A stretch of DNA of 40,826 nucleotides from a virus. The position numbers and the translations under genes were made by a program. The notes beneath the pieces were generated by a model. That model was not told the origin of the DNA, ran no database searches, and saw only the letters and a program-made list of their open reading frames with translations. Location: IMG/VR virus record IMGVR_UViG_3300010397_000031, positions 1 through 40,826 of that record; one strand, written 5' to 3'. Shown here piece after piece: positions 1-7,984 of this stretch (position 1 is the first letter of the stretch; the number at the start of each line of letters is the position of its first letter).

Positions 1-123
1 CTCAAAGACGGAAGGGACCGGAAACACGTCATGCATCACGGCCCCGCCGCTGTCATTCGCCCCTGACGCCATGCGCAGCGACGTAAACGCGACTTCACTC
101 CCAGCGGCCCCGACGCCGAAATC
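1..123. repeat. Terminal direct repeat, left copy
   Basis: These 123 bases are identical to 40704-40826. The fibre reading frame continues through the join without a break, so this is the overlap left when a circular or circularly permuted genome was assembled, rather than two real copies. The true unit is 40,703 bp. Confidence 0.95.
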
Positions 124-1554
124 CAGTTCGTATTCGACTTGGGCGGGATTCGCCGTCATGTAGGCCGTGAGTACCCGATCGGCCGGCACCGAGGGATCAA
201 TCTCGACCCATGAGCCATTCGCCCACGCGGGTGATCCACAGACGACTGGGAACGATCGGCTTGACGCGCCCGTGTTCAGATAGGCCCGCTGGACCACATC
301 ATCAGACCAGTTGTCGAAGTCTGGCGACGTGAGCACTTCCTGATAGGACAGCGTGAATGACGTGGCTACGCTGCCGCTGGTGTATTCGGTGGCGAACCGC
401 AACGCGACGCGCTGACCCGCGCCGATCCGCCGCGCGCACGGCATGGGGTAATTGAAGCGGCCGCCGCCCCAAATGCCGTTCAGCACGAAGAACTCCGCGA
501 TGATGTCCTCGAACCCGGCATCACCCACGCCGAGCTGGACGATGTTGCGGCCGGTGATGCCCGACTGCGGGTAGGTCTTCGCCATGCCGGTGATCGCGAT
601 GTCGGTCGCCGTCGAGGCGATCAGCGTGTTCCATCCGCTGAAAACGCCAATACCACCCGCCGCCGACGCGCATGAGGTCCAATCGGACCAGAGCATGCGC
701 AGATTCGACGCCGCGCCGGTCACCGCATGCTTGACGACGGTCAGGCCGATCCCGAGCGCGAACACGCCCGATGCGCTGCGGACGCGCATCGCCAGCCGAG
801 AACCCGTAGGAATCGGCCCGAGCGCGGGACGCAGCAAGATATTCCACGGGCCGCCCTGCCACGCATTCGCGGTAAAAAACCAGATCGCGTAGGACCGCAC
901 GCTCCAGATGGGGACTTCGGACCCCGAGGCCCCGAGGCCAAACTCGACCTCCCAAAAGCCCCCGTTCGGCCCCACGCACATGACGTTCGTGATGCTCCAC
1001 GCGCCATCGGTAGCGGCCGAGACTTCGGTCCAGGCCCCATACGCGCCAGCCGCGCCGGTCACGGGCGCAAACACGCTGCCGGACGGCACGTTGACCGGGC
1101 CGACCGTGGAGGCGGGCATGATGCCCGTCACGGGGCGCGCGTAATACTGCACTGAGACACGCCATGCCGTGGTGTCCGTGGATGTTTGACGGAGCCGACA
1201 GGAGACGCGCTGACCGCTGGCAATCACGTCCGCCGGAATGCCGAGCGTCAACACATCGCTGTAATCAGCGGAGCCACCCCCGTTGGAGCCCGCCATGCCG
1301 CGCGCTGCGGCGACGGGCGTCTCACTCGCGGCTGCGCCCACGCCGATCTCAACTTCGTAGTAATTGCCTACGGCCCGCGTGCCGGGCAACGCGATGATGG
1401 TCACCAGACGCATATCGCTCGCCGCCGCCGCGGACAACTCTACCCAATCCGACCAGCCCTCAGACACGCCGGAGGGCGTGACCGTCACGCCATTGGCGGC
1501 GGCTGGCAGCGACAAGAGCGGCGACGACGTTTTATAGGGGTTCGAGCGCGCCAT
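1..1554 (-). CDS. Collagen-containing tail fibre, N-terminal half
   Basis: This is the first half of a 1012-residue virion fibre; the frame continues at 40703 and ends at 39219. The ATG at 1554 shares its A with the TGA of the upstream gene. Residues 1-494 lie here and form a repeated unit of about 110-130 residues. Each copy begins near a W-S/T-D/E-W/V motif, has a core such as EVEIGVGAAASE, EVEFGLGASGSE or [12 protein letters not shown], and closes with a strand like GQRVSCRLR, GSRLAMRVR or GQRVALRF. Copies centre at about residues 20-140, 155-285, 290-420 and 440-545; the third is the most divergent. The repeats are probably beta-sandwiches stacked along a trimeric shaft. The role, fibre shaft and host recognition, is inferred from layout and from the C-terminal half. 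Confidence 0.85.
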   Translation of the reverse strand, partial: MARSNPYKTSSPLLSLPAAANGVTVTPSGVSEGWSDWVELSAAAASDMRLVTIIALPGTRAVGNYYEVEIGVGAAASETPVAAARGMAGSNGGGSADYSDVLTLGIPADVIASGQRVSCRLRQTSTDTTAWRVSVQYYARPVTGIMPASTVGPVNVPSGSVFAPVTGAAGAYGAWTEVSAATDGAWSITNVMCVGPNGGFWEVEFGLGASGSEVPIWSVRSYAIWFFTANAWQGGPWNILLRPALGPIPTGSRLAMRVRSASGVFALGIGLTVVKHAVTGAASNLRMLWSDWTSCASAAGGIGVFSGWNTLIASTATDIAITGMAKTYPQSGITGRNIVQLGVGDAGFEDIIAEFFVLNGIWGGGRFNYPMPCARRIGAGQRVALRFATEYTSGSVATSFTLSYQEVLTSPDFDNWSDDVVQRAYLNTGASSRSFPVVCGSPAWANGSWVEIDPSVPADRVLTAYMTANPAQVEYELDFGVGAAGSEVAFTSLRMASGANDSGGAVMHDVFPVPSVFE

Positions 1555-2012
1555 CAGAGCACCGTGTGGCCCTCGCCCACGAGCAGATTCGCCGCGCCCG
1601 TCGTGCCGAAGTCGTGCCCAATCCCGATGGAGACCGAGGTCGTTACCTTGTCAAAAAGAAAGGCCGCGTTGCCGCCGAAGTTGCCGCCGTCGTTGAACTG
1701 CACGGACGTGTCTGGCGGGGCGGGGGATCCCCCGGATGACCCGCTCGACGCCGCCGTGATGCGGCCCTTGGCATCGACCGTGATATTCGTGTTCGTGTAG
1801 CTGCCCGGAACGACCCCCGTGAATGACAGCGTGGCCGATTGCGGACCCGATCCAGGGCCAGCCAGCACGTCTCCGAAGAGCTGCGTAATCCCGCCGCCGC
1901 CTTCCGTGAGCAGCCGGCGAAACCACAGCGCCCATGGCGTCGTGACCATGAGGGACCGCTGATGCGCGATCGGGTCTTGAATGGGCGGGGAGCCGAGCGT
2001 GGAGGTCGCCAT
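1554..2012 (-). CDS. Fibre-associated adaptor or short fibre protein (152 aa)
   Basis: This sits between the gp10-like closure protein and the long fibre, with one-base overlaps on both sides (TAATG at 2012, TGATG at 1554). Residues about 60-95 carry the stretch LSFTGVVPGSYTNTNITVDA followed by KGRITAAS, which is common in phage tail-fibre shafts. The rest is rich in Gly, Ser and Thr. Residues 1-35 (PPIQDPIAHQRSL, ALWFRRLL) could be a head or tail attachment segment. In P22 this position would hold the tail needle, but no long heptad coiled coil is visible, so an adaptor or short fibre is more likely. Confidence 0.6.
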   Translation of the reverse strand: MATSTLGSPPIQDPIAHQRSLMVTTPWALWFRRLLTEGGGGITQLFGDVLAGPGSGPQSATLSFTGVVPGSYTNTNITVDAKGRITAASSGSSGGSPAPPDTSVQFNDGGNFGGNAAFLFDKVTTSVSIGIGHDFGTTGAANLLVGEGHTVL

Positions 2013-3472
2013 TAGCTCATCCCCAGCCCTTGTGAGACCCGCGCGTAGGCGTTCAGCAGATAGACCGGCACACTCGCTGAGGTGCGCACGCGCCAGACGC
2101 GATCCTGTGAGCGACCGAGCAGATGCGCAATCGCCCGCGCGTTGTATTGCCCGAGCGCGCCAATCGTCAGACTGCGTTCCGGCGTGAACGTGTGCGCCGC
2201 GTCATTGCTCCAGGTGAGCGACACGCGCGGATCGGCATCCGCGATCGTGCCCACGCCAGCCTGCAAGTCAATCTGGACCTGATGCCAGAACAGCCATTGC
2301 CGCTGTTTGTTGATGTGCGGCATCGTGCGTTCGCGCACAATCGGCGTGCCGTCATCGGTCGCCAACTCCTGCGACATCTCGTAGACCGTGCCGAGTTCAC
2401 GATCTCCGACCAGATGCTGCCCGAACCCGAACGCATGGCCCGACCAGCGCGAGGCTTGAAAACGGTCCAGGCCCGCATTCCACACGCCGTCTTCGTTCCA
2501 CTGCTGTTCGTTGATGTCGTATTCGAGCGTGGGGCCGGTCGTCGGAAACGTGAACCGCACGCGCGTGTGCCCGTCGATCTGGTAGACCGAGCCGATACAC
2601 TCCTGCAAATCCTGCGTGCGCGCCAGCTTCAACGAAATGGCATAGGTGCTCACTTCGTCCTTGATGAACAGCCCTTCGGAGCGGAGCACAATGGCGTTGC
2701 CATTCGCGCTCTGGCCGATCATCCACAAGGCATCAGCAGCAACGACGGCAGACCACGGCGCGGGCGTGCCGTAGTTGGACACCGCGCCCAATACGGGCTC
2801 GAAGATGCTCAGGCCGCTGGTGGGTTGCCAGACTTCGGTGTTCTGCGTGCCGATCAGCCAGACTTGGCCTTTCAGCTCCACAATCGCGGACAAGTTGTCG
2901 GAGGTAAACTCCGTCTGGATGACGTTCGAGGCATCCCACGTCAGCCCATCATTGGGCGAGGAAATCGACACCTTCGACGTGCCCGCTTCCATGACGAGAA
3001 AGTAGGACGCGCAGTAAATCCCCTGCACCGCATGCTTGGGAAAGCCCGGCGAGGTGATCGGCACGAGCGTGTTCGTGTTGAGCTTGAAGATCCAGCCCTT
3101 GCCAGCGGAGATGACGAGCAGTTGCAAGCCGCCGTGGCCGTTGCTCGCGAGGGACGCGCGCTCATCATCGACGCCGACAAAGCCGCGATCGATGTAGCTT
3201 TCATCCGCTCCGAAGAACTCGTAGAGCCGTGCGCCGAACACGCCGAACACGCGCCCGTCCTGCGAGAACATGGCGCGTTCCGGCCCGTCAAGGCCCGTGT
3301 ATTTAGCCTGAATCCCCGGCCGCGGCTTGAACCAGACCACCGCGGGCGATTTCCCCACGGGCGACTGGATCGTCTCTAGGCCCCAATTCACCAGCGTTTC
3401 GCAGTCGGCCGCGATGGATCGCGCCTGATAGGCGGGGCCGACGAAGCCGGGCAGGGTGATGGTGTCATCCAT
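2012..3472 (-). CDS. P22 gp10-like packaged-DNA stabilisation protein
   Basis: The 486-residue product is close in size to P22 gp10 (472). That protein plugs the portal and tail hub after DNA packaging and forms the base for needle and fibres. Seen here: a start DDTITLPGFVGPAYQARS followed by ADCETLVNW, typical of this family, then repeated blade-like segments such as RVFGVFGARLYEF, LQLLVISAGKGWIF and QVWLIGTQNTEVW, consistent with a beta-propeller-type fold. It lies directly after the gp4-like gene (TAA then ATG with no gap), the same order as in P22. Function is from family and context; the fold is inferred. Confidence 0.85.
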   Translation of the reverse strand: MDDTITLPGFVGPAYQARSIAADCETLVNWGLETIQSPVGKSPAVVWFKPRPGIQAKYTGLDGPERAMFSQDGRVFGVFGARLYEFFGADESYIDRGFVGVDDERASLASNGHGGLQLLVISAGKGWIFKLNTNTLVPITSPGFPKHAVQGIYCASYFLVMEAGTSKVSISSPNDGLTWDASNVIQTEFTSDNLSAIVELKGQVWLIGTQNTEVWQPTSGLSIFEPVLGAVSNYGTPAPWSAVVAADALWMIGQSANGNAIVLRSEGLFIKDEVSTYAISLKLARTQDLQECIGSVYQIDGHTRVRFTFPTTGPTLEYDINEQQWNEDGVWNAGLDRFQASRWSGHAFGFGQHLVGDRELGTVYEMSQELATDDGTPIVRERTMPHINKQRQWLFWHQVQIDLQAGVGTIADADPRVSLTWSNDAAHTFTPERSLTIGALGQYNARAIAHLLGRSQDRVWRVRTSASVPVYLLNAYARVSQGLGMS

Positions 3473-4243
3473 TTACCGACCACCAAAGCCCACAGGGCTA
3501 TCGCTCAGGATGTTGTAGACGCCCGCTTGCGCGGTCAGCGCCGGATCAAGGCCCAAATCGACCATGATCGTGTTGGCCCGCTGGTAGATGGACAGGAACC
3601 GCCGGCAGGCTTTGTCCAGGTCATCGCTCCACGGCGCGCGATAGCGAATCGCGAGCCATTTCGACGCCTCATACGTCAAGGCCGGCTGGGCACCGGGCGG
3701 GAAGTCATACGCATCGGTCAGGCTCGTGAACGTCCGCAGCTGCACGGGCCGATAGAGCACGACGGATGTGGTATTGCCAGATGGCACCGGCCATAGTTGA
3801 ATCGTGGCGAGGCCGCCGGCAAACGTCGTCTGAAAATACAGCCCCGTGAAATACGACGATTGCAAATCCTTCTGCACGATCGACGCATACGCATCGTTGG
3901 TGTAGAGCGCGCGGGTAATCTCAAACGGCTGTGACGTGCTCGTGTCGTAGAGGCCCACACTCGTGATCGAGGTCGGCCGAGAGGTATCGAAATCCCCGCC
4001 GGGGCCAATCGTGTAAGGCCCACTCGTCGGGGTGGACACCCCCGTGCCACCCTTGCCGGCCACGAGCGGGAAGACTTCGCGCGCCGTCACCGGAATCGTC
4101 AGCGGCATCAACGACCACTGATCAAGCACTTGATTGAGGACCGACAAGCCCTGCTGGCCCTGCGTCGCGTCCATGATTTCGCCGGCCGCAAGGACGCCGT
4201 TGATGAGGTAGGCGTCGGTGAGAATGTCTCGGGCCGAGATCAT
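3473..4243 (-). CDS. P22 gp4-like head-closure (tail accessory) protein
   Basis: This 256-residue protein precedes the gp10-like gene as gp4 precedes gp10 in P22, where gp4 docks under the portal after packaging. The N-terminal segment SARDILTDAYLINGVLAAGE with GLSVLNQVLDQWS (about residues 3-45) is the helical pattern typical of these proteins. The C-terminal part holds FPPGAQPALTYEASKWLAIR, also usual for the family. The middle (about 70-170) is an insert rich in Thr and Gly, which makes it longer than P22 gp4 (166). The ATG at 4243 overlaps the previous TGA (ATGA). Confidence 0.8.
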   Translation of the reverse strand: MISARDILTDAYLINGVLAAGEIMDATQGQQGLSVLNQVLDQWSLMPLTIPVTAREVFPLVAGKGGTGVSTPTSGPYTIGPGGDFDTSRPTSITSVGLYDTSTSQPFEITRALYTNDAYASIVQKDLQSSYFTGLYFQTTFAGGLATIQLWPVPSGNTTSVVLYRPVQLRTFTSLTDAYDFPPGAQPALTYEASKWLAIRYRAPWSDDLDKACRRFLSIYQRANTIMVDLGLDPALTAQAGVYNILSDSPVGFGGR

Positions 4244-4569
4244 CGCCGTGCCTCGGGAATGACTGGCACATGCGCCGAGACGGTCTTTTCGTAGTCGGCG
4301 GCTTCTCGCTGCGCCCGTTCGCTCATCCGCAGATCGCTCGCAGCCCGTTCGGCGGCGAGTTGGCCGATCGTTTCTTCGGCCTGTTCAAAGCGATCGAGCG
4401 CATCTTTCGGGTCGTCGCACCAGCCCTGCCCGATCGCCTTGTAATACTCGTCGGAACTCCGCACCACTTTCGTGGTGTGCGCGATCACGCGCGCATCGAC
4501 GCACACGACCTGCCCGTTGGGCAGCTTCATCGCGCGAAACAGCGTGACGGGCGCGTCCATCCAGCTCAT
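4240..4569 (-). CDS. Hypothetical coiled-coil protein (109 aa)
   Basis: The ATG at 4569 (MSWMDAPVTLFRAMK) overlaps the TGA of the methyltransferase gene, which decides the start. Residues about 14-50 look like a small beta domain with VVCVDARVIAHTTK. Residues about 63-100 are charged and helical (DALDRFEQAEETIGQLAAER), a likely coiled coil. No family is recognised. Its place between the modification genes and the gp4-like gene suggests a minor virion or assembly protein, but that is context only. Confidence 0.65.
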   Translation of the reverse strand: MSWMDAPVTLFRAMKLPNGQVVCVDARVIAHTTKVVRSSDEYYKAIGQGWCDDPKDALDRFEQAEETIGQLAAERAASDLRMSERAQREAADYEKTVSAHVPVIPEARR

Positions 4570-5132
4570 GCGCGATACCTCGTCAGCGCGAGCCCGCGCG
4601 GGGTCGGCAGTTTGAGCCACGGTTCAACGAGTCCGTCATCGACGACGGCTTGGAGAGACGCAAAGAACGCCGGCACGCCCGGATAGTCCGTAGGCACCGC
4701 CGTGTCATGAGCGACAATCACGCATCGCGGCGAGGCCCAGCGGTGAAAGTGCCGCACTTCGACCATGCGATCATCCCAGCCGCTATCGACAAACAGCAGA
4801 TCCACGGGCTGCGTCGGTTCCACATGCGCCGCGCGGTTGGTCACGATGGTGACCGGCAGCCCATCGGTGCGCGCCCGCGCCTGTTGGGCCTTCGTTTCGG
4901 CCAGTTCGATCGACACGAGCTGTCCGCGGCCCAGGTCGCGCAACGCAAGGCCGATTTGTTCGGCGGTGTAGCCGACATAGGAGCCGGTTTCGATGACGTA
5001 ATCGGGTTTCAGCGCGCGCACGAGATCGCCCAGGAACGCCGACACGTCGGTTTCCGTGGCCCACGCGTCAGGCGCAGACCAGCGGCCCGGCTCCGGGCAC
5101 TCAGGTCGCGGGGGCAACGCTTCCGCACGCAT
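4566..5132 (-). CDS. Class I SAM-dependent methyltransferase (Methyltransf_24-like)
   Basis: The protein has 188 residues from ATG 5132, ten bases after the previous stop. Motif I is at about 46-57 (VIETGSYVGYTA). The acidic residue after strand 2 is in VSIELAE (E76). DLLFVDSGWDD (111-121) fits motif IV with a likely catalytic or metal-side Asp. VIVAHDTAV follows. This Rossmann layout without a DNA-target domain matches small-molecule or sugar methyltransferases rather than DNA methylases. It lies in the head operon beside a glycosyltransferase and a spike-base-like gene, so methylation of a sugar or head protein is a plausible job. The substrate is inferred. Confidence 0.8.
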   Translation of the reverse strand: MRAEALPPRPECPEPGRWSAPDAWATETDVSAFLGDLVRALKPDYVIETGSYVGYTAEQIGLALRDLGRGQLVSIELAETKAQQARARTDGLPVTIVTNRAAHVEPTQPVDLLFVDSGWDDRMVEVRHFHRWASPRCVIVAHDTAVPTDYPGVPAFFASLQAVVDDGLVEPWLKLPTPRGLALTRYRA

Positions 5133-5142
5133 CGGCAAGCGC

Positions 5143-5400
5143 CTACTGCTGGTAGAGCGCGACCATAAGGGTCGCCGTCGTCGTGGTCGAATTGACGCGC
5201 TTAAAAGTGATCGGCAAGAGCGACCCAGCCACGCACGTAAACTGCGCGACGGTGTTGTCTTCCATGAGCGCGACGACGATGCCGGCCCCACCGACCCACA
5301 GCGCGGTCGGATAGTGGCCATTGATCTTCTCTTGTTCGTCGGTATCGCTCTTGGTGACGGCTCGCGCCGTGTTGTAGCCAGGATTGACAGACTGCGCCAT
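5143..5400 (-). CDS. Head-spike-base-like protein (RCAP_Rcc01079 type)
   Basis: This 85-residue protein starts at ATG 5400, sharing a base with the TGA of the glycosyltransferase gene. Its layout matches my recollection of the spike-base family first seen in the Rhodobacter gene transfer agent: an N-terminal A-x-AVT-x-SD segment (ARAVTKSDT), then ALWVGGAGIVVAL, then FTCVAGSLLPITFKRV, then T-rich TTTTATLMVALY at the end. In the transfer agent this protein anchors capsid head spikes. Here it sits between a glycosyltransferase and a methyltransferase, which suggests the three act on one surface structure. The family call rests on pattern memory, not a search. Confidence 0.6.
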   Translation of the reverse strand: MAQSVNPGYNTARAVTKSDTDEQEKINGHYPTALWVGGAGIVVALMEDNTVAQFTCVAGSLLPITFKRVNSTTTTATLMVALYQQ

Positions 5401-6089
5401 CAGGACACCTCGGCCGGTTCGGGCTGCGTCTCGCCCCACGGCTGCATGAGAAACGGCACGGTGCCGCGCGCAAACACCACCGACCAACCCGTGGCCGTGT
5501 CGTAGTGCGGCCAGACTTCCACGTCCGTCGTATGGCCGAACTGCACGGAGGAATCGCCCCACAACTGCACGCCGGCCTCGCTCAACTTGCGACAGAAATA
5601 CAGATCGTCGTCCCACTGATCGGGCACGAACTGCCCGAGCGCCACATACGGCTTGGGGATCGCCCGCAACGCCGACATGCGCACCAGCAACCCGCCGAAG
5701 GTCGCCGCCGTGAGCGGCACGAGCGGTCCCGGCGGCGGCAGCGTGTCTTTCATCGCGTCGAGTTCGGGCACCGTGCGGTCGAACCACAACGCGCGAAACG
5801 GCGGCTGCCGGCGAAAACTCAGCGGGACCACCGCATCGACGGCCGGATCGTCAAAGCGCCGCAAGAGGCGCGTCAGCGCATCCGGCCCAAACGTCAAATC
5901 GTCGTCGAGAAACCAAATCCACTGGGCCCCGAGCGCCACGGCCTCGTCGATGAGCCCGTTGCGATTGGTCGCGGGCGAACACCCCCGCCCCGTGCGGATC
6001 ACCACACGAGGCGGGAGGTTGAGTTCGCTCACGCACGCCCAGAAGGAGGACCACCGCCCCTGCACGGCGCAGGGAATGGCGATCAACAC
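5400..6089 (-). CDS. Glycosyltransferase (GT-A, GT2-like)
   Basis: In-frame starts near the end of the previous gene (stop at 6100) are TTG 6107, GTG 6089 and TTG 6086. GTG 6089 is chosen because VLIAIPCAVQGRWSSF is the expected first strand; it gives 229 residues. WIWFLDDDLTFGPDALTRLL (residues about 57-76) holds the DDD metal and nucleotide-sugar motif. ATFGGLLVRMSAL and DQWDDDLYFCRKL follow in the acceptor half, as in GT2 enzymes. No transmembrane segment is seen, so it should be a soluble sugar transferase. Its place between a head protein and the spike-base-like gene points to glycosylation of a virion part, though host-surface modification cannot be excluded. Confidence 0.8.
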   Translation of the reverse strand: MLIAIPCAVQGRWSSFWACVSELNLPPRVVIRTGRGCSPATNRNGLIDEAVALGAQWIWFLDDDLTFGPDALTRLLRRFDDPAVDAVVPLSFRRQPPFRALWFDRTVPELDAMKDTLPPPGPLVPLTAATFGGLLVRMSALRAIPKPYVALGQFVPDQWDDDLYFCRKLSEAGVQLWGDSSVQFGHTTDVEVWPHYDTATGWSVVFARGTVPFLMQPWGETQPEPAEVS

Positions 6090-6099
6090 ATCGCAGGGC

Positions 6100-6696
6100 T
6101 CAGCCAAGCGTGACCCCGGCTGCGCACTTGACGCCCCACAGCCCACGCGCCGACAGGAGCGTGATGCTGTTGCCGATCGTGGCCGCGAAGGTCGCCACAT
6201 CGGAGGTCGTCGTGTCGCCGTTGAAGCCGGGGGTATACGTGACGGTGTGCGCCGCCGCCGTATTGGAGTAGATCGTGACTTCCACACCATCGGGGGTTGC
6301 CCCGGTGGGGGAGGCCAACGTCATGGCCGCCGCGGTCGCCTTGTCCAAGAAAATGATCGTGTCCGAGGTCGGCGGCACAATCGCCCCGCTGGCCCCGTAA
6401 CTGACGATGACCTTCTTGTAGAGCGCCGGGTTGGTCGGCCAGCCCTGCTGTGGCGGCGGAAACTCCGTCGCCGTGCCGGTCACGACCGATGCGAGGATGG
6501 GATGGGCCGAGACAATGGACCCGCCCTGTCCGACGCGCTGCACGGGGATGACGGTGCCGTTGGCGGCCCCCGTCTGCACCATGTATTCGCCATCGACCAT
6601 GATCGTCTGGCCGACCGCAAACCCCGTCGCGGACGTGACGTTGATGGACTGATCGCCCGCACCACATGCGGACGCGAGAGTGGTTCGGTTCGCCAT
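6100..6696 (-). CDS. Probable capsid decoration protein (198 aa)
   Basis: The start is ATG 6696, sharing its A with the coat-protein TAA, so translation is probably coupled to coat. The N-terminal half has SINVTSATGFAVGQTIMVDG then EYMVQ and VQRVGQGGSIVSAHP, a small beta-barrel pattern seen in phage head and tail proteins. The C-terminal half (SGAIVPPTSDTIIFLDK, MTLASPT, AAAHTVTYTPGF) resembles a lectin-like or decoration domain. Immediate placement after the major coat gene is typical of decoration proteins. Function is inferred from position and fold pattern. Confidence 0.6.
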   Translation of the reverse strand: MANRTTLASACGAGDQSINVTSATGFAVGQTIMVDGEYMVQTGAANGTVIPVQRVGQGGSIVSAHPILASVVTGTATEFPPPQQGWPTNPALYKKVIVSYGASGAIVPPTSDTIIFLDKATAAAMTLASPTGATPDGVEVTIYSNTAAAHTVTYTPGFNGDTTTSDVATFAATIGNSITLLSARGLWGVKCAAGVTLG

Positions 6697-7970
6697 TAGC
6701 TTGCACCTCCGGCGACGACGCACGCCCAGTCAGGCCGATACGCCAGCCAGCCATAGAAGCAGTCCAGACGGCTGATCTTCTGGTCCGACTGCGCGTTGTA
6801 TTGCCGCACATACCGAGCGCTCCACCCGGTTTCGGCGTCACTGACCATCGCCACGTCGGCACCGGGCAGATCGCTGTCCGCATCGACCATGCCGAGCACG
6901 AACGCTTCCTTGTTGTAGACGAGACCCTGACGGGTCGGCGTCGCCGTCCAAGTGCCCGCGCCGGTCGTGATCGTCGAGCCGAGCGGAATGATCGGCGCGT
7001 TGTTGGCCGGCAGCGCGTCCACGTTGGCGAGCGCGTTGGGAATCGGTCCCGACCCGACCGCGATGAGCGGCGGCTGGAACTGAATCGTCGCGTCGACACC
7101 CGAGGACGTGACCGCTTGCGTCACCGTCAGCTGCATCAACTGACCCGTGGACGTGTAGTTCTGCGGGTTGATTTCGTTGACGTTGGCAATCGTGAACTTG
7201 TCCCCGACCTGATAGGTCGTGGCCGAGCTCGCGTTGCCGTCCGTGACGATGCTCGTCATGCCATCCGCAAACGTCGTCTGGTTGACGAGCGGCGTGAACG
7301 ACGTGGACGAACCAGTCGTGCGCTGCCAGGTGTTCTGGTCGTAATACCAGGCCTCGATGCCCAGCTTTCGGCTCGCGAACAGGCCCGACCGGATTTCCTC
7401 GCTCACCTGTGTCTGTGGGTTGAACGTCGTCGCGTTGTTGCCGACGAGCGTGCCGTGCATGTTGGGCGAGAGGATCGCCACCAGATCGTCATCGGGCACG
7501 GCCACGTTGCGGAGTTTGGTCACCGCATCGAGGTAGGTCTGATACGACGTGGGGGTCGTGCCCGGCGTGCCGACCGAGTGCGCGACGAGCGGCGTGCAGC
7601 GCGTCAGGCCATCGAAATCGATGGTGTTGGCGAGCTGAATCGACGCGGGCTTGATGTAGCGCGAGCGAACTTCTTCGACGGAGAACGTCGCGTCAAACGT
7701 GCTCCACGAAATGCCGATGTTCGCCTGATCGGTGATGTTGAAGCGAACGGTAACGTCGTTGATGCCCTGCTGTTGAAACGCCTGCCCCTTGGTGGTGGCA
7801 TAGCGCTGGGGGAGTCTGAGCGAGAAGCCCGAACCGACTTTGGCACCACCGGCTTTGAAGTCGGCGCTGTATTTCCGAGTGACGTTCGCCCCGAATTTCA
7901 AGGAGTTTTGCGCAATGCGCGAGACCTCCTTGACGACCCAAGTTGGCGTCACGAACGAGTTTGAGGCCAT
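6696..7970 (-). CDS. Major capsid (coat) protein, P22 gp5-like
   Basis: The 424-residue product is near the length of P22 gp5 (430). The N-terminus NSFVTPTWVVKEVSRIAQN, then SLKFGANVTRKYSADF, GSGFSLRLPQRY and VTVRFNITDQANIGISWS are typical of the P22 coat family. The middle insert region and the C-terminal RQYNAQSDQKISRLDCFYGW also fit. It follows the scaffold gene by 14 bases; AGTAGG before the ATG can serve as ribosome binding site. It forms the T=7-type HK97-fold shell by family knowledge. Confidence 0.9.
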   Translation of the reverse strand: MASNSFVTPTWVVKEVSRIAQNSLKFGANVTRKYSADFKAGGAKVGSGFSLRLPQRYATTKGQAFQQQGINDVTVRFNITDQANIGISWSTFDATFSVEEVRSRYIKPASIQLANTIDFDGLTRCTPLVAHSVGTPGTTPTSYQTYLDAVTKLRNVAVPDDDLVAILSPNMHGTLVGNNATTFNPQTQVSEEIRSGLFASRKLGIEAWYYDQNTWQRTTGSSTSFTPLVNQTTFADGMTSIVTDGNASSATTYQVGDKFTIANVNEINPQNYTSTGQLMQLTVTQAVTSSGVDATIQFQPPLIAVGSGPIPNALANVDALPANNAPIIPLGSTITTGAGTWTATPTRQGLVYNKEAFVLGMVDADSDLPGADVAMVSDAETGWSARYVRQYNAQSDQKISRLDCFYGWLAYRPDWACVVAGGAS

Positions 7971-7984
7971 GGGAGCCTACTTCT

